A stretch of DNA of 41,909 nucleotides from contig JANLJF010000072.1 in NCBI GenBank assembly GCA_029255605.1, positions 1-41,909 of the forward strand, given 5' to 3'. Shown here piece after piece: positions 1 to 7,936 of this stretch. Every line of letters begins with the position of its first letter. The first letter of the stretch is position 1. Made by a program: the position numbers and the translations under genes. A model generated the notes under the pieces. The model was not told where the DNA came from, did no database searches, and saw nothing but the letters and a program-made list of their open reading frames with translations. This stretch comes from Azovibrio restrictus (GTDB lineage Bacteria; Bacteroidota; Bacteroidia; Chitinophagales; Chitinophagaceae).

Positions 1-750
1 GCTGCGCTGAGTATACTCATCACATTACATCTTTTTGGCAAAAACAAATGGATACTCAAGCTGGCATTGGCACTGCTGGCTGTTTTCAGCATTTACCTGG
101 TGTATCTCTGGATATATGCCGGCAACGATATCAACTGTGGTTGTTTCGGCGATGCTATCTGGATGAGCCCTTCTACATCACTTATCAAAAATGCCGTTCT
201 TGCGTTAATTATCTTGCTTATTATACGCTACCATCGTGGCCTTGATTTCAGGTATACTAGGATTGCCATACCTCTTATTTGCATAGGGTTGGTGGCTACA
301 CCGTTTATTTACTATCCGCTGCCAGATAATCAGCCTCAGTGGCTTAACAAAGGGCATTTCCAACTCGATATGTCATCTTTCTATGCCCCAGGCAAAAAAG
401 ATGCCCCGGCTATAGATTTGCGCAAAGGCAAGCATATCATTGCCTTCTTCAGTCTGAAATGCCCGCATTGCAAAATGGCCGCATATAAAATGCACGTAAT
501 GAAGGAAAAAAATCCTTCATTGCCCATATTTATGGTATTGGCCGGCAATGATAAATACCTACCCGATTTCTGGAAAAAGACGAACGCACAAAACATTCCC
601 TATACCCGCCTTGACGGTCAAACATTTACAGACCTGGTAGGCTATAGCTGGCCGGTTATCTATTTTGTAAATAATGGGTGGGTGGAAGCCGAAACCAACT
701 ATCTCTCGCTCAACCAGGCAACAATTGAAACCTGGATGACAAAACCATAG
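1..750 (+). CDS. MauE/DoxX-like membrane protein fused to a thioredoxin-like domain (5' partial)
   Basis: The reading frame is open at the left edge, so the true start lies outside the window. The visible part begins with hydrophobic helices, followed by an NCGCFGD motif like the Cys-x-Cys loop of MauE/DoxX-type redox membrane proteins, then two more membrane segments (LIKNAVLALIILLII and RIAIPLICIGLVATPFIYY). The C-terminal ~120 residues form a periplasmic-type thioredoxin-like domain with a CPHC active site (FFSLKCPHCKMAAYKM). Known families with this layout shuttle electrons or thiol equivalents across the inner membrane; the substrate here is unknown. Only the order membrane-redox part then thioredoxin part is seen; the function is inferred. 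The gene ends before a small ORF and faces the glycan cassette convergently. Confidence 0.75.
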   Translation, partial: AALSILITLHLFGKNKWILKLALALLAVFSIYLVYLWIYAGNDINCGCFGDAIWMSPSTSLIKNAVLALIILLIIRYHRGLDFRYTRIAIPLICIGLVATPFIYYPLPDNQPQWLNKGHFQLDMSSFYAPGKKDAPAIDLRKGKHIIAFFSLKCPHCKMAAYKMHVMKEKNPSLPIFMVLAGNDKYLPDFWKKTNAQNIPYTRLDGQTFTDLVGYSWPVIYFVNNGWVEAETNYLSLNQATIETWMTKP

Positions 751-810
751 CCTAGGCGCTTATTTTGGCTCAATATTTGGATTGATATGGGTACCGTCCA
801 AAAATTATTT

Positions 811-843
811 CGTTGCCAATACAATATTTCAATATTGCCAACG
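811..843. promoter_or_regulatory. 11-bp inverted repeat, possible operator or weak hairpin
   Basis: Arms CGTTGCCAATA (811-821) and TATTGCCAACG (833-843) are complementary except for one central position, with an 11-bp spacer. The 22-bp distance between arm centres equals about two helical turns, as in dimeric operators. No T-run follows, so a terminator is less likely. It lies between the thioredoxin-like gene and the small membrane ORF at 901. Confidence 0.35.
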
Positions 844-900
844 TTATGTTAAAACAGAAGACGAGCACAATAATTGTTAGCCCTGAAAAAATCTATGACA

Positions 901-1008
901 ATGTCTTACAAACTGCCCCTGAAAGAAAATCAACCAAAAAAATGGATGACCATTACTTTGATATGCATTTACATAGTTGTCGGATTGTTTATAGTCATCA
1001 ACAACTAA
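901..1008 (+). CDS. Small single-pass membrane protein, 35 aa, unrecognised
   Basis: An ATG ORF encodes a polar, lysine-rich N-terminus (MSYKLPLKENQPKKW) followed by one strongly hydrophobic helix of about 17 residues (TLICIYIVVGLFIVI) and ends NN. This charge-then-helix layout is that of a real small inner-membrane protein rather than random translation. The stop codon directly abuts the stop of the convergent acyltransferase gene, which fits compact packing. No family is recognised and no Shine-Dalgarno is visible, as is normal in this phylum. It could be a chance ORF; conservation in relatives would decide. Confidence 0.45.
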   Translation: MSYKLPLKENQPKKWMTITLICIYIVVGLFIVINN

Positions 1009-2121
1009 CTACCTGAAAAATCGTTTCAGTTTCAGGAATTGCCTTTCAAAAGCATAGTAAGAAAGCATACTACACAATAGTGTAATCATCAATGCTGCTA
1101 TAGCAAAAAGAGTAGCACCTTTCCATTCATCAAGGCTCAACCCTACCTTCCCCCATATTACCCGCAGCAGGTTTATCACCAGTGTATGATACAGGTACAG
1201 TCCGTAAGTATATACCCCCATCCTGCTCAATACATTTTTATCGCTTATCCGGAACTGGGAGTCCGCCGGTATCGTTAGCATTATCAGTATCGCAAATAAG
1301 GCCCCCAATACTGTAGTTAGCCATATGTATATTACTTCGCTGGTGGTTTGCGATGCAATGAGCACCACCACCACAAGCCCGGCAGTGAACAACTGCTTCT
1401 TCCATAAAGCTATTTGCTGCACATATGCTTCCAGTTTTTCAGGGTACCGAACCAATAAATAAGCGGGTATGGCACCGAGGGCAAACAGGTCGATATTCGT
1501 AAATATATCGTTGGATGGCAGGTGATAATGTGCAAATGCAGCCCTTGCTATAATAGCTACCACAATGCAAATACCTATAAGCTTAGGCAATGCATCTACG
1601 CGCAACCGGTACAGTAATATACCCCATACAATATAAAAATGTTCTTCAATACACAACGACCACATCACTGTTAACGGTGATACATTGGGCGTGCTGCCCG
1701 TAAAGATCATTTTGTAATTTTCCAGGAACAGTACAGACACCCACCATGTAGGGTCATACCCCTCGCCGGATGCGGAAATGCCTGCTTTAGACAGCAGGTA
1801 CGGCGTTGCAAAGGCTACTGCTACCATTAAGTAATACAGTGGCCATATGCGCAGTATACGCCGGATAAAAAAATTGCGCAGGTTCAGTGTGCCCGTATGC
1901 TGCTTCTCTTCGCAAATGATATAAGTAATGAGAAAGCCGCTTAAAACGAAAAAAAACTGTACACCAATGCCTCCCCCGGCGCTAAAGAAGCTAAACCACG
2001 GGAAGGCTGCAATAGGCAGGTGAAGTAAAAAGACTTTGAAAAAAGCAAAGAACCGCAGCGCATCAAACGTGTGAAAATGCCGCCTTGTTATAGCGGGCGC
2101 CGATGCGTTGCCTGCTTCCAT
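1009..2121 (-). CDS. Acyltransferase 3 family membrane protein (OafA/YrhL-like)
   Basis: A 370-residue protein with about ten hydrophobic segments. The N-terminus shows the family signature FDALRFFAFFKVFLLH (residues 19-34), with Arg23 and His34 at the positions considered catalytic in acyltransferase-3 enzymes, followed by GVQFFFVLSGFLITY. Family members transfer acetyl or other acyl groups to cell-surface sugars from the inner membrane. The ATG overlaps the stop codon of the upstream GT-C gene (TAATG), implying translational coupling, so it probably decorates the sugar handled by the two glycosyltransferases before it. The acyl donor and acceptor cannot be read from sequence. Confidence 0.88.
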   Translation of the reverse strand: MEAGNASAPAITRRHFHTFDALRFFAFFKVFLLHLPIAAFPWFSFFSAGGGIGVQFFFVLSGFLITYIICEEKQHTGTLNLRNFFIRRILRIWPLYYLMVAVAFATPYLLSKAGISASGEGYDPTWWVSVLFLENYKMIFTGSTPNVSPLTVMWSLCIEEHFYIVWGILLYRLRVDALPKLIGICIVVAIIARAAFAHYHLPSNDIFTNIDLFALGAIPAYLLVRYPEKLEAYVQQIALWKKQLFTAGLVVVVLIASQTTSEVIYIWLTTVLGALFAILIMLTIPADSQFRISDKNVLSRMGVYTYGLYLYHTLVINLLRVIWGKVGLSLDEWKGATLFAIAALMITLLCSMLSYYAFERQFLKLKRFFR

Positions 2122-4016
2122 TATTCTCCCTCTTGTTCTTGCATAATGCTTTGTGCAGTGGTCATTGCCCTTTGCGCACTTTGCATATCGCCTATGGCTT
2201 TATACAGCTGCACTAATATCTGGTAGCCATTCATATCCTCAGGTACCATCTTCAGGTACTCATTGGTTGCATTAATTGCCTCGTTCATGTGCCCGGTGCT
2301 GGCAAGTGCTATTGCATAATTCAGATACAAGGTTTCATTCTTTGCATCCTTAGCCAGTGCCTTTTGATAATATACTACAGCATTTGCGTAGTCTTTAGCT
2401 TCATAATACTGGTTAGCTTTATACGCATTCTGCTCTGGGTCTGCTTTGGTAACAACGGCCAGTGGCGTATTATCTGCTTTTATGGTAATGATCGTATTAG
2501 CCGGTGGATAGTATCCGTTTTGCAGCAACTGGCGGTCGATAAACCTTGAGAAGAAAATACCATAAGTATAGGGTTTCGTTTCCCGCTCACGGTACCTTAC
2601 ATAGTCTGCCACCACTCTGGGATTTTTCAGCGAGGCTACATATTGCCACATAGGCTCTATACAGTTGGTAACGATGATAACGCTATCCTTGGTATTATAC
2701 AGGTCCTTCTCTTTCGCCAGCTTATAAAATGCCTGCTTGATGCTGTTCATGTAATAGTCCGTTTCATAGTAGCCATACGCACCATCTATGCCGCCAGCCA
2801 GTTCATTGAAATATACTACCTGGTTAGGATGGTTAGCTATACTCCACCTTGCGGGTAGTATCAACCCTATAGTTACCAGTCCGGCAATAACATATTTTAC
2901 ACTCTTATTCTGCACATATTCTATGGCCGATGTAAATGTAAGCGCGCTTATCACCACCAGCATGGGGTAAATGAATAGTAAGTGCCTCCAGCCGTCGTAC
3001 AGCGGCGAATGTTTGTACACAATGTAGAGCCAAGGGAAAAGTGCTACAAAAAACAAGAACAATAATTTGTGAAATTTGTATTGTTTAGACACAAACAACC
3101 AAGGCGATAGCAGCATACCTAACAATATAATGATAGGCGTTGTCAACCCTATCCAGGTAGGTATATATCCACCGGTTACATTCTGGCTCATTATATGCTT
3201 ATCGCCAAAAAGCATACGGATACCAACAGAGAAATTCGACATTTCAGATAAGGCAGTAAACGGGTTTTGCAGCGGACTTTCCAATGCAAATGGCCAAAAG
3301 ATGAGCCCCGAAAAATAACCTACAATACAGATGCCAATGGTATAAATAGCTAAGCGTTTTATTTCCGCACCAAACAATTCATAATGCTTCCGCCAGTCAA
3401 ATACATACTCTATACCTATCGCCACAAACAGGAATGGTATCAATAACAAACCACCTACACGTATGCCGATGGCAAAGCCAATAGATAAAGCCACCCACAG
3501 CGCATCCTTCCAACTGGGTTTAGGAAAGGCAGCCACAAAGCGGCATATGAAATATACGCCCATCACCATCCCTAAGGCAAATGGTATATCCTTCGGGTTA
3601 TACATCGATTCGCCAAAAAAACGCGGCGTAAAGAACATGAACAAGGCTGTGAGAAATGCCGCACCCCACCCTTTGTAAAATTTTGCCAGCAATACGGCAA
3701 ACACAATAGCCAGGAAGCCGAAGATAGCCGTAATAAAGTGACGGGTATTATACTCGTCTGTAGGCAATACTTTATTTACAGCCACGCACAGCAGGTCGAA
3801 GAAGCCGCCGTAGTTATATACGTTCTTAAATGTTAATGCTCCTTTATCCTCACCAAAAGTTGCATAGTAATTATACACATGCTCACCATATGTGTTTTGG
3901 GTATATTCATCACCACTAATGCCATAGTCTTTACTTACCCACAGCATCACCAGCAGCATTACGCCCAGGGTTATCAATGTGATTTTCTTAAAGTTCAGGT
4001 TGTTGAGAGCATCCAT
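2121..4016 (-). CDS. GT-C glycosyltransferase (GT39/ArnT-like) with C-terminal TPR repeats
   Basis: A 631-residue polytopic membrane protein. After the first helix comes an extracytoplasmic loop with GISGDEYTQ, an acidic pair in the position of the catalytic Asp/Glu of GT-C enzymes that use polyprenyl-phosphate sugars. Many membrane helices follow, then a soluble region; residues ~535-625 form tetratricopeptide repeats (NQYYEAKDYANAVVYYQKAL and two more units). It starts 5 bp after the GT2 stop and overlaps the acyltransferase start. The inferred role is to transfer a sugar from the lipid carrier made by the GT2 enzyme to a protein or glycan outside the membrane. The TPR tail may bind the acceptor or partners. 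Confidence 0.8.
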   Translation of the reverse strand: MDALNNLNFKKITLITLGVMLLVMLWVSKDYGISGDEYTQNTYGEHVYNYYATFGEDKGALTFKNVYNYGGFFDLLCVAVNKVLPTDEYNTRHFITAIFGFLAIVFAVLLAKFYKGWGAAFLTALFMFFTPRFFGESMYNPKDIPFALGMVMGVYFICRFVAAFPKPSWKDALWVALSIGFAIGIRVGGLLLIPFLFVAIGIEYVFDWRKHYELFGAEIKRLAIYTIGICIVGYFSGLIFWPFALESPLQNPFTALSEMSNFSVGIRMLFGDKHIMSQNVTGGYIPTWIGLTTPIIILLGMLLSPWLFVSKQYKFHKLLFLFFVALFPWLYIVYKHSPLYDGWRHLLFIYPMLVVISALTFTSAIEYVQNKSVKYVIAGLVTIGLILPARWSIANHPNQVVYFNELAGGIDGAYGYYETDYYMNSIKQAFYKLAKEKDLYNTKDSVIIVTNCIEPMWQYVASLKNPRVVADYVRYRERETKPYTYGIFFSRFIDRQLLQNGYYPPANTIITIKADNTPLAVVTKADPEQNAYKANQYYEAKDYANAVVYYQKALAKDAKNETLYLNYAIALASTGHMNEAINATNEYLKMVPEDMNGYQILVQLYKAIGDMQSAQRAMTTAQSIMQEQEGE

Positions 4017-4021
4017 GGCAA

Positions 4022-4780
4022 CTATTGCTTAGTGCGTTTTATTTTCTTAGAGATATTCAGTATTTCATTAAACATAGCTATAGAGTCTTTTAGCAGTCGA
4101 ATTTTGCTACCTTCTATAGCCTCCCAGGTCAGTGGCATTTCTTTGATGACCATTCCATGCACTTGCCCGCGATACAGTAGCTCTACATCATGCGCCCAGC
4201 CATTGGTTTCCAACTCACTAAAAAGCTGTTTGCCTGCACGGTTGCCATACAGCTTAAATCCGCATTGCGAATCATTCACCTTGAGTGGTGTCAGCGAACG
4301 CACGATGAGGTTAAATACATTTCCCGCCAGTTTCCTTTTAAAAGCTTCATTGATGATGGTGGATTCCTTGTGTTCACGAGACCCTATGTATATTGTCCTT
4401 TCGTCGGGTTTCCAGCCCAGCATATTCATCCACTTTACTACCTCTGTAGGCTGTGCGGCCATGTCCGCGTCGAGGGTCAATATAAAATCTCCGCTCGCCT
4501 GCGCTACCCCGTGCTTTAAAGCACCACCTTTACCGGTATTCTCCTGGTTGATGAGTTTAATATTACCTGCATGCTGTTTATAAAAGGAATGTGCCTGCAG
4601 TTTTTGCCATGTATCGTCCTTACTGCCATCATTCACTATCACAATTTCAAACTGTGCAGGCCATTGCTTTACAAAACTTTCCAGTCCATTATAAAGCAAT
4701 TCAATCCTGCCCGTTTCGTTGTAACAAGGTATTACAAGGGATAGGTTGATGGCCTCTTTTACATCATTCATAGTTAGCAA
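4022..4780 (-). CDS. GT2 glycosyltransferase, polyprenyl/dolichyl-phosphate sugar synthase-like
   Basis: A 252-residue GT-A fold enzyme: LSLVIPCYNETGRI at the N-terminus, the nucleotide-binding VNDGSKDDT (about 49-57), the metal-binding DxD as DAD (104-106) and NTGKGGALKHG. The sequence resembles the Alg5/DPM1-like branch, which moves a hexose from a nucleotide sugar to a polyprenyl phosphate on the cytoplasmic face. There is no C-terminal membrane pair, so it is probably peripheral. Met4 is an alternative start. First gene of a tight three-gene operon with the GT-C enzyme and acyltransferase. A -7-like TATATTTA lies about 40 bp upstream. The exact sugar is unknown. Confidence 0.88.
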   Translation of the reverse strand: MLTMNDVKEAINLSLVIPCYNETGRIELLYNGLESFVKQWPAQFEIVIVNDGSKDDTWQKLQAHSFYKQHAGNIKLINQENTGKGGALKHGVAQASGDFILTLDADMAAQPTEVVKWMNMLGWKPDERTIYIGSREHKESTIINEAFKRKLAGNVFNLIVRSLTPLKVNDSQCGFKLYGNRAGKQLFSELETNGWAHDVELLYRGQVHGMVIKEMPLTWEAIEGSKIRLLKDSIAMFNEILNISKKIKRTKQ

Positions 4781-4873
4781 TATCGGTGCTGAAATTTATG
4801 GCGGGTAAATATAAATTAAACTGCTTGAAAAAACTATCCGGCGCAGGTTGCAGGCATATATAAATACAAAAAA

Positions 4874-4897
4874 ATACGCCCTGCATGCAGGGCGTAT
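4874..4897 (-). terminator. Intrinsic terminator of rpsP
   Basis: A perfect 24-bp palindrome, ATACGCCCTG-CATG-CAGGGCGTAT, gives a 10-bp GC-rich stem. On the minus strand a run of Ts (plus-strand A-run at 4867-4874) follows directly. It lies just beyond the rpsP stop codon. Confidence 0.9.
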
Positions 4898-4919
4898 CAA
4901 ATATCATTCAAAGATTAAA

Positions 4920-5447
4920 TTATCCTTCCTGATTTTCTGTAGTTTCAGCAGCGGCAGCATCTTCTTCAGCACCATCCTGCTCTGCTTCTGCTACTTGTGC
5001 AGCAGCTTTAGCAGCCATTTTCTCTTCTACTTTACGTACCGATTCTGTAACAACAGCGTTACGTTTGTCTGCTTTGTGCTGGCGGTGCGCTTCTTCGCGT
5101 TTAGCTACCAGTTGCTCGTGTTCGCCATTCCATGCTTCAAATTTCTCCCAGGCTGCTTTTTCATCAAACAGGCCAAGGCTAACACCACGCATCAGGTGTT
5201 TCAGGTACAGTACACCTTTGAAAGACAGGATACGGCGGCAAGTATTTGTTGGTTGCGCACCATTTTGCATCCAGTGCAGTGCGCGCTCACGGTTCAGGCG
5301 AACGGTTGCAGGCACAGTTAATGGATTGTAAGTTCCTATTTTCTCGATGAATTTACCATCACGTGGAGCGGCGCTGTTAGCGGCTACGATGAAATAGAAC
5401 GGGCGTTTTTTTGAGCCATGACGTTGAAGACGGATCTTAACTGACAT
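4920..5447 (-). CDS. rpsP: 30S ribosomal protein S16
   Basis: The N-terminal ~85 residues are the S16 core ([21 protein letters not shown], cut here at about residue 20, then GTYNPLT and [13 protein letters not shown]), which binds 16S rRNA in the 5' domain. The 175-residue length is about twice that of the E. coli protein; the extra ~90 residues are a charged, Ala/Glu-rich tail ending [11 protein letters not shown]. Such long S16 forms are usual in Bacteroidota. The gene stands alone here, without rimM or trmD, with its own promoter and terminator. Confidence 0.97.
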   Translation of the reverse strand: MSVKIRLQRHGSKKRPFYFIVAANSAAPRDGKFIEKIGTYNPLTVPATVRLNRERALHWMQNGAQPTNTCRRILSFKGVLYLKHLMRGVSLGLFDEKAAWEKFEAWNGEHEQLVAKREEAHRQHKADKRNAVVTESVRKVEEKMAAKAAAQVAEAEQDGAEEDAAAAETTENQEG

Positions 5448-5492
5448 AAATAATAGAAATTATTTGTGTTAAACAATAAATTTTAAGGACTG

Positions 5493-5523
5493 CGAAAGTA
5501 CACCTAAAAATGAAAAATGCAAA
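5493..5523 (-). promoter_or_regulatory. rpsP promoter (-33 TTTG, -7 TACTTTCG)
   Basis: On the minus strand TTTG (5520-5523) is followed after 19 bp by TACTTTCG (5493-5500). This matches the Bacteroidota TTTG-N18/20-TAnnTTTG pattern with one change (TTCG). It is 45 bp upstream of the rpsP ATG. Confidence 0.65.
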
Positions 5524-5578
5524 ATTCACGGTTTAAAATACGGTTAAAAAACACATAGTTTTAATTAGCACATTTCAT

Positions 5579-6922
5579 TTACCGCTTACCAAAAGGCATA
5601 CCTCCCGGCATCATGCCGCCGGGCATCATACCACGCATTTTATTCATCTGCCCCATCATCTGGCGCATTTGGTCAAATTGCTTCATAAATGCATTCACAT
5701 CGGCTATATCTTTACCACAACCTTTGGCTATACGCTTACGGCGGCTGGTATCAATAGCATCCGGGTTATTACGCTCATATGGGGTCATCGAATTGATGAT
5801 GGCTTCTATACCTTTAAACGCATCGTCTGATATATCAATATCTTTTATAGCCTTGCCCACCCCAGGTATCATCGCCAGCAGGTCTTTGATGTTACCCATT
5901 TTTTTGATCTGGTTCAGCTGCTCTTTAAAGTCTTCAAAATCAAACTTATTGGCACGTATCTTTTTCTCCAGCTTTTTGGCCTGTGCTTCGTCAAACTGTG
6001 CCTGTGCACGCTCTACCAGCGAGGTTATGTCACCCATCCCCAGTATACGCTGTGCCATACGCTCTGGATAAAACACATCCAGCGTATCCAGCTTTTCACC
6101 CATGCTCACAAATTTGATGGGCTTATCTACCGTGTATTTGATAGACAGTGCAGCACCACCACGGGTATCACCATCCAGTTTAGTCAGCACCACACCGGTA
6201 AAATTCAGGCGGTCGTTAAAGGCTTTGGCAGTATTTACCGCATCCTGGCCCGTCATCGAGTCTACTACAAACAGTATCTCATGTGGCTGCACAGCGGCTT
6301 TCACGTTTGCCACCTCGGCCATCATCACTTCGTCTATAGCCAGGCGTCCTGCCGTATCTATGATTACTACATTATTCCCGTTCTTTTTAGCTTCAGCTAT
6401 GGCATTCAGCGCTATCGATACCGCATCTTTATTATCCGGCTCGTTATAAACAGGCACTTTTATCTGCTCACCCAGTACTTTCAACTGGTCTATCGCCGCA
6501 GGGCGATAGATATCGGCAGCTACCAGCAACGGATTACGGCCTTTCTTGGTTTTCAGAAAGTTGGCCAGCTTACCGCTGAAGGTGGTTTTACCCGAACCCT
6601 GCAAACCGGCTATCAGTATGACAGTAGGCTTATTATTCAGGTCTATTTCCACCTCTGTGCCACCCATCAGCTCTGCCAGCTCATCCTTCACTATTTTCAC
6701 CATCAACTGGCCGGGCGATACCGATGTCAGTACCTTTTCGCCCATAGCCTTGTCTTTCACCTTATCGGTAAATTCCTTGGCTATTTTATAGTTCACGTCG
6801 GCATCTACCAGTGCGCGGCGTATTTCCTTTACCGTAGTGGCAATGTTAATATCCGAGATACGGCCTTCACCTTTCAACTGCTTGAACGCGCCTTCGAGCC
6901 GTTCGCTAAGATTTTCAAACAT
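5579..6922 (-). CDS. ffh: Signal recognition particle protein Ffh (SRP54)
   Basis: A 447-residue GTPase that binds signal sequences of nascent membrane proteins together with 4.5S RNA and docks with FtsY at the membrane. The N-domain (MFENLSERLEGAFKQL) is followed by the G domain with the P-loop GLQGSGKTT (106-114), DTAGR and TKLDG. The C-terminal M domain is methionine-rich and ends MRGMMPGGMMPGGMPFGKR. Length and domain order are normal. It is transcribed alone, divergent from the small YqaE-like gene. A TAATTTCG -7-like site lies 24-31 bp upstream of the start (6946-6953). Confidence 0.98.
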   Translation of the reverse strand: MFENLSERLEGAFKQLKGEGRISDINIATTVKEIRRALVDADVNYKIAKEFTDKVKDKAMGEKVLTSVSPGQLMVKIVKDELAELMGGTEVEIDLNNKPTVILIAGLQGSGKTTFSGKLANFLKTKKGRNPLLVAADIYRPAAIDQLKVLGEQIKVPVYNEPDNKDAVSIALNAIAEAKKNGNNVVIIDTAGRLAIDEVMMAEVANVKAAVQPHEILFVVDSMTGQDAVNTAKAFNDRLNFTGVVLTKLDGDTRGGAALSIKYTVDKPIKFVSMGEKLDTLDVFYPERMAQRILGMGDITSLVERAQAQFDEAQAKKLEKKIRANKFDFEDFKEQLNQIKKMGNIKDLLAMIPGVGKAIKDIDISDDAFKGIEAIINSMTPYERNNPDAIDTSRRKRIAKGCGKDIADVNAFMKQFDQMRQMMGQMNKMRGMMPGGMMPGGMPFGKR

Positions 6923-7010
6923 AATTTTAATCCTGTATGGGGATGCGAAATTAATGAATTTATGCAGATGCCGAATGCTGTATATGTCTCTATTTCCTTA
7001 TTTTTACGAT

Positions 7011-7214
7011 ATGTTATTGATAGCGGTTTTATTTCCCTGGCTCTCTTTCTTTCTGCGCTTCAGGCCTGTGCGTGGTATCATTTGCCTATTATTGCAGCTC
7101 ACGCTTATAGGCTGGCTGCCGGCTGCCATATGGGCCGTGGCCGACCTGCAGGAAAAAAGGGCGCAAAGACGTTCGCGCCGTATGATAAGGGCAGTGCGCT
7201 TTGCAAATGCCTGA
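7011..7214 (+). CDS. Small YqaE/Pmp3-like membrane protein
   Basis: A 67-residue protein with two hydrophobic helices (LLIAVLFPWLSFFL and CLLLQLTLIGWLPAAIWAV) joined by a short basic turn, then a highly basic tail (EKRAQRRSRRMIRAVR). The LTLIGWLPAAIWA stretch resembles the second helix of the YqaE/Pmp3 (UPF0057) family of small stress-associated membrane proteins. The start at 7011 gives the family's usual beginning; in-frame ATGs at 6975 and 6984 are alternatives. It is divergent from ffh. The family assignment is tentative, since the first helix lacks the usual double proline. Confidence 0.6.
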   Translation: MLLIAVLFPWLSFFLRFRPVRGIICLLLQLTLIGWLPAAIWAVADLQEKRAQRRSRRMIRAVRFANA

Positions 7215-7246
7215 TTATTACTATTGCTTTTTTAAATTCGTATAGA

Positions 7247-7254
7247 TACTTTTA
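7247..7254 (+). promoter_or_regulatory. Candidate -7 element for the small lipoprotein at 7278
   Basis: TACTTTTA matches TAnnTTTG at seven of eight positions, with TTG 20 bp upstream (7224-7226). It sits 24 bp before the proposed GTG start. Confidence 0.3.
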
Positions 7255-7277
7255 CTACATCTTAAAACAAAGTGCTT

Positions 7278-7532
7278 GTGAAAAAAATATATACACTTTC
7301 CGTATTTGCCCTTTTAGCTGCTGCAGGTCTCACTTCTTGCCAGAAAGATTATACCTGCTCTTGCGATATTAAATATGTAGTGAATGGCAAAGTAGAAGCC
7401 AGTACTACATCTCGCAATAATATTACTGCTACTACGGAAGATAATGCCAAAAACGATTGCAAGTATTACGAAACAGAAGAAGATTACCTGGGCCGTATGG
7501 CGGTGGTACAACACTACTGCGGTATTGAGTAG
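7278..7532 (+). CDS. Small CxC-pattern lipoprotein (paralogue 1)
   Basis: An 84-residue precursor. A GTG start gives MKKIYTLSVFALLAAAGLTSC, a lipoprotein signal peptide with lipobox LTSC (Cys21); a GTG two codons upstream is an alternative. The mature part begins CQKDYTCSC and has two further cysteines (NDC, and HYC near the end), so four cysteines besides the lipid-bearing one. The function is unknown. The same pattern recurs at 7620 and 17407 in this window. The gene has its own terminator, so it is probably monocistronic. Export to the periplasm or outer membrane is inferred from the signal peptide. Confidence 0.8.
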   Translation: MKKIYTLSVFALLAAAGLTSCQKDYTCSCDIKYVVNGKVEASTTSRNNITATTEDNAKNDCKYYETEEDYLGRMAVVQHYCGIE

Positions 7533-7553
7533 CCTTTCATATACAGCATTTAT

Positions 7554-7592
7554 AATATAGCCTATTGATTGTATCAATAGGCTATATTATTT
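7554..7592 (+). terminator. Hairpin terminator after the first CxC lipoprotein
   Basis: A perfect 15-bp stem (7554-7568 with 7574-7588, loop TTGTA) is followed by ATTTT. It lies 21 bp after the stop codon. Confidence 0.75.
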
Positions 7593-7619
7593 TACAGCCA
7601 TATATTAATTCACCCGCTT

Positions 7620-7871
7620 ATGAAAAACACTTTTTTAATTGCCGCTATCACCATCGTTGCATTTGCATCCTGCAAGAAAGACTATACCTGCGCCTGCAAC
7701 GCTAACTATACGGTACCAGGCTTTGCTACCGTAGATAGCTCTTTCAATATTCAGTATAAGGAGAAAAAGAAAACGGCTGAAAGCAAGTGCCAATCGAATG
7801 AAACAGAATCGAAAGTGGACTTCGGAGGCATTTCCTATACATACAAGGTTACCTGCAGCCTCAAAGACTAA
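7620..7871 (+). CDS. Small CxC-pattern lipoprotein (paralogue 2)
   Basis: An 83-residue precursor with signal peptide MKNTFLIAAITIVAFASC (lipobox FASC, Cys18). The mature N-terminus, CKKDYTCAC, is nearly the same as in the preceding gene (CQKDYTCSC). A central SKC and a C-terminal VTC complete the same cysteine order. The middle regions have diverged, so the copies are old or fast-evolving. It lies 87 bp after the first copy but is separated from it by a terminator and followed by its own. The function is unknown; four non-lipid cysteines could form two disulfides. Confidence 0.82.
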   Translation: MKNTFLIAAITIVAFASCKKDYTCACNANYTVPGFATVDSSFNIQYKEKKKTAESKCQSNETESKVDFGGISYTYKVTCSLKD

Positions 7872-7895
7872 ACGCCTGAAGCTAAATTTATACCG

Positions 7896-7920
7896 GCCCC
7901 GGTTTTGTACCGGGGCTTTT
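7896..7920 (+). terminator. Intrinsic terminator after the second CxC lipoprotein
   Basis: The 8-bp stem GCCCCGGT/ACCGGGGC with loop TTTGT is followed by TTTT. It lies 24 bp after the stop codon and directly before the alkane monooxygenase gene. Confidence 0.85.
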
Positions 7921-7936
7921 AATTAATTTTCGCAGT

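Noticed and set aside
813-1016. A 67-codon plus-strand ORF overlapping the 35-aa membrane ORF
   Set aside because: Its sequence has no signal, helix or motif, it begins inside the inverted repeat, and it runs into the acyltransferase gene; the frame at 901 is much more protein-like.
3879-4583. A 234-codon plus-strand frame across the GT2/GT-C junction
   Set aside because: It is antisense to two well-supported genes and shows shadow-type composition.
6281-7372. A 363-codon plus-strand open frame over the ffh start region
   Set aside because: Most of it is antisense to ffh and its composition (Tyr/His/Gln-rich) is that of a reverse-strand shadow; only the separate frame at 7011-7214 looks like a real small gene.
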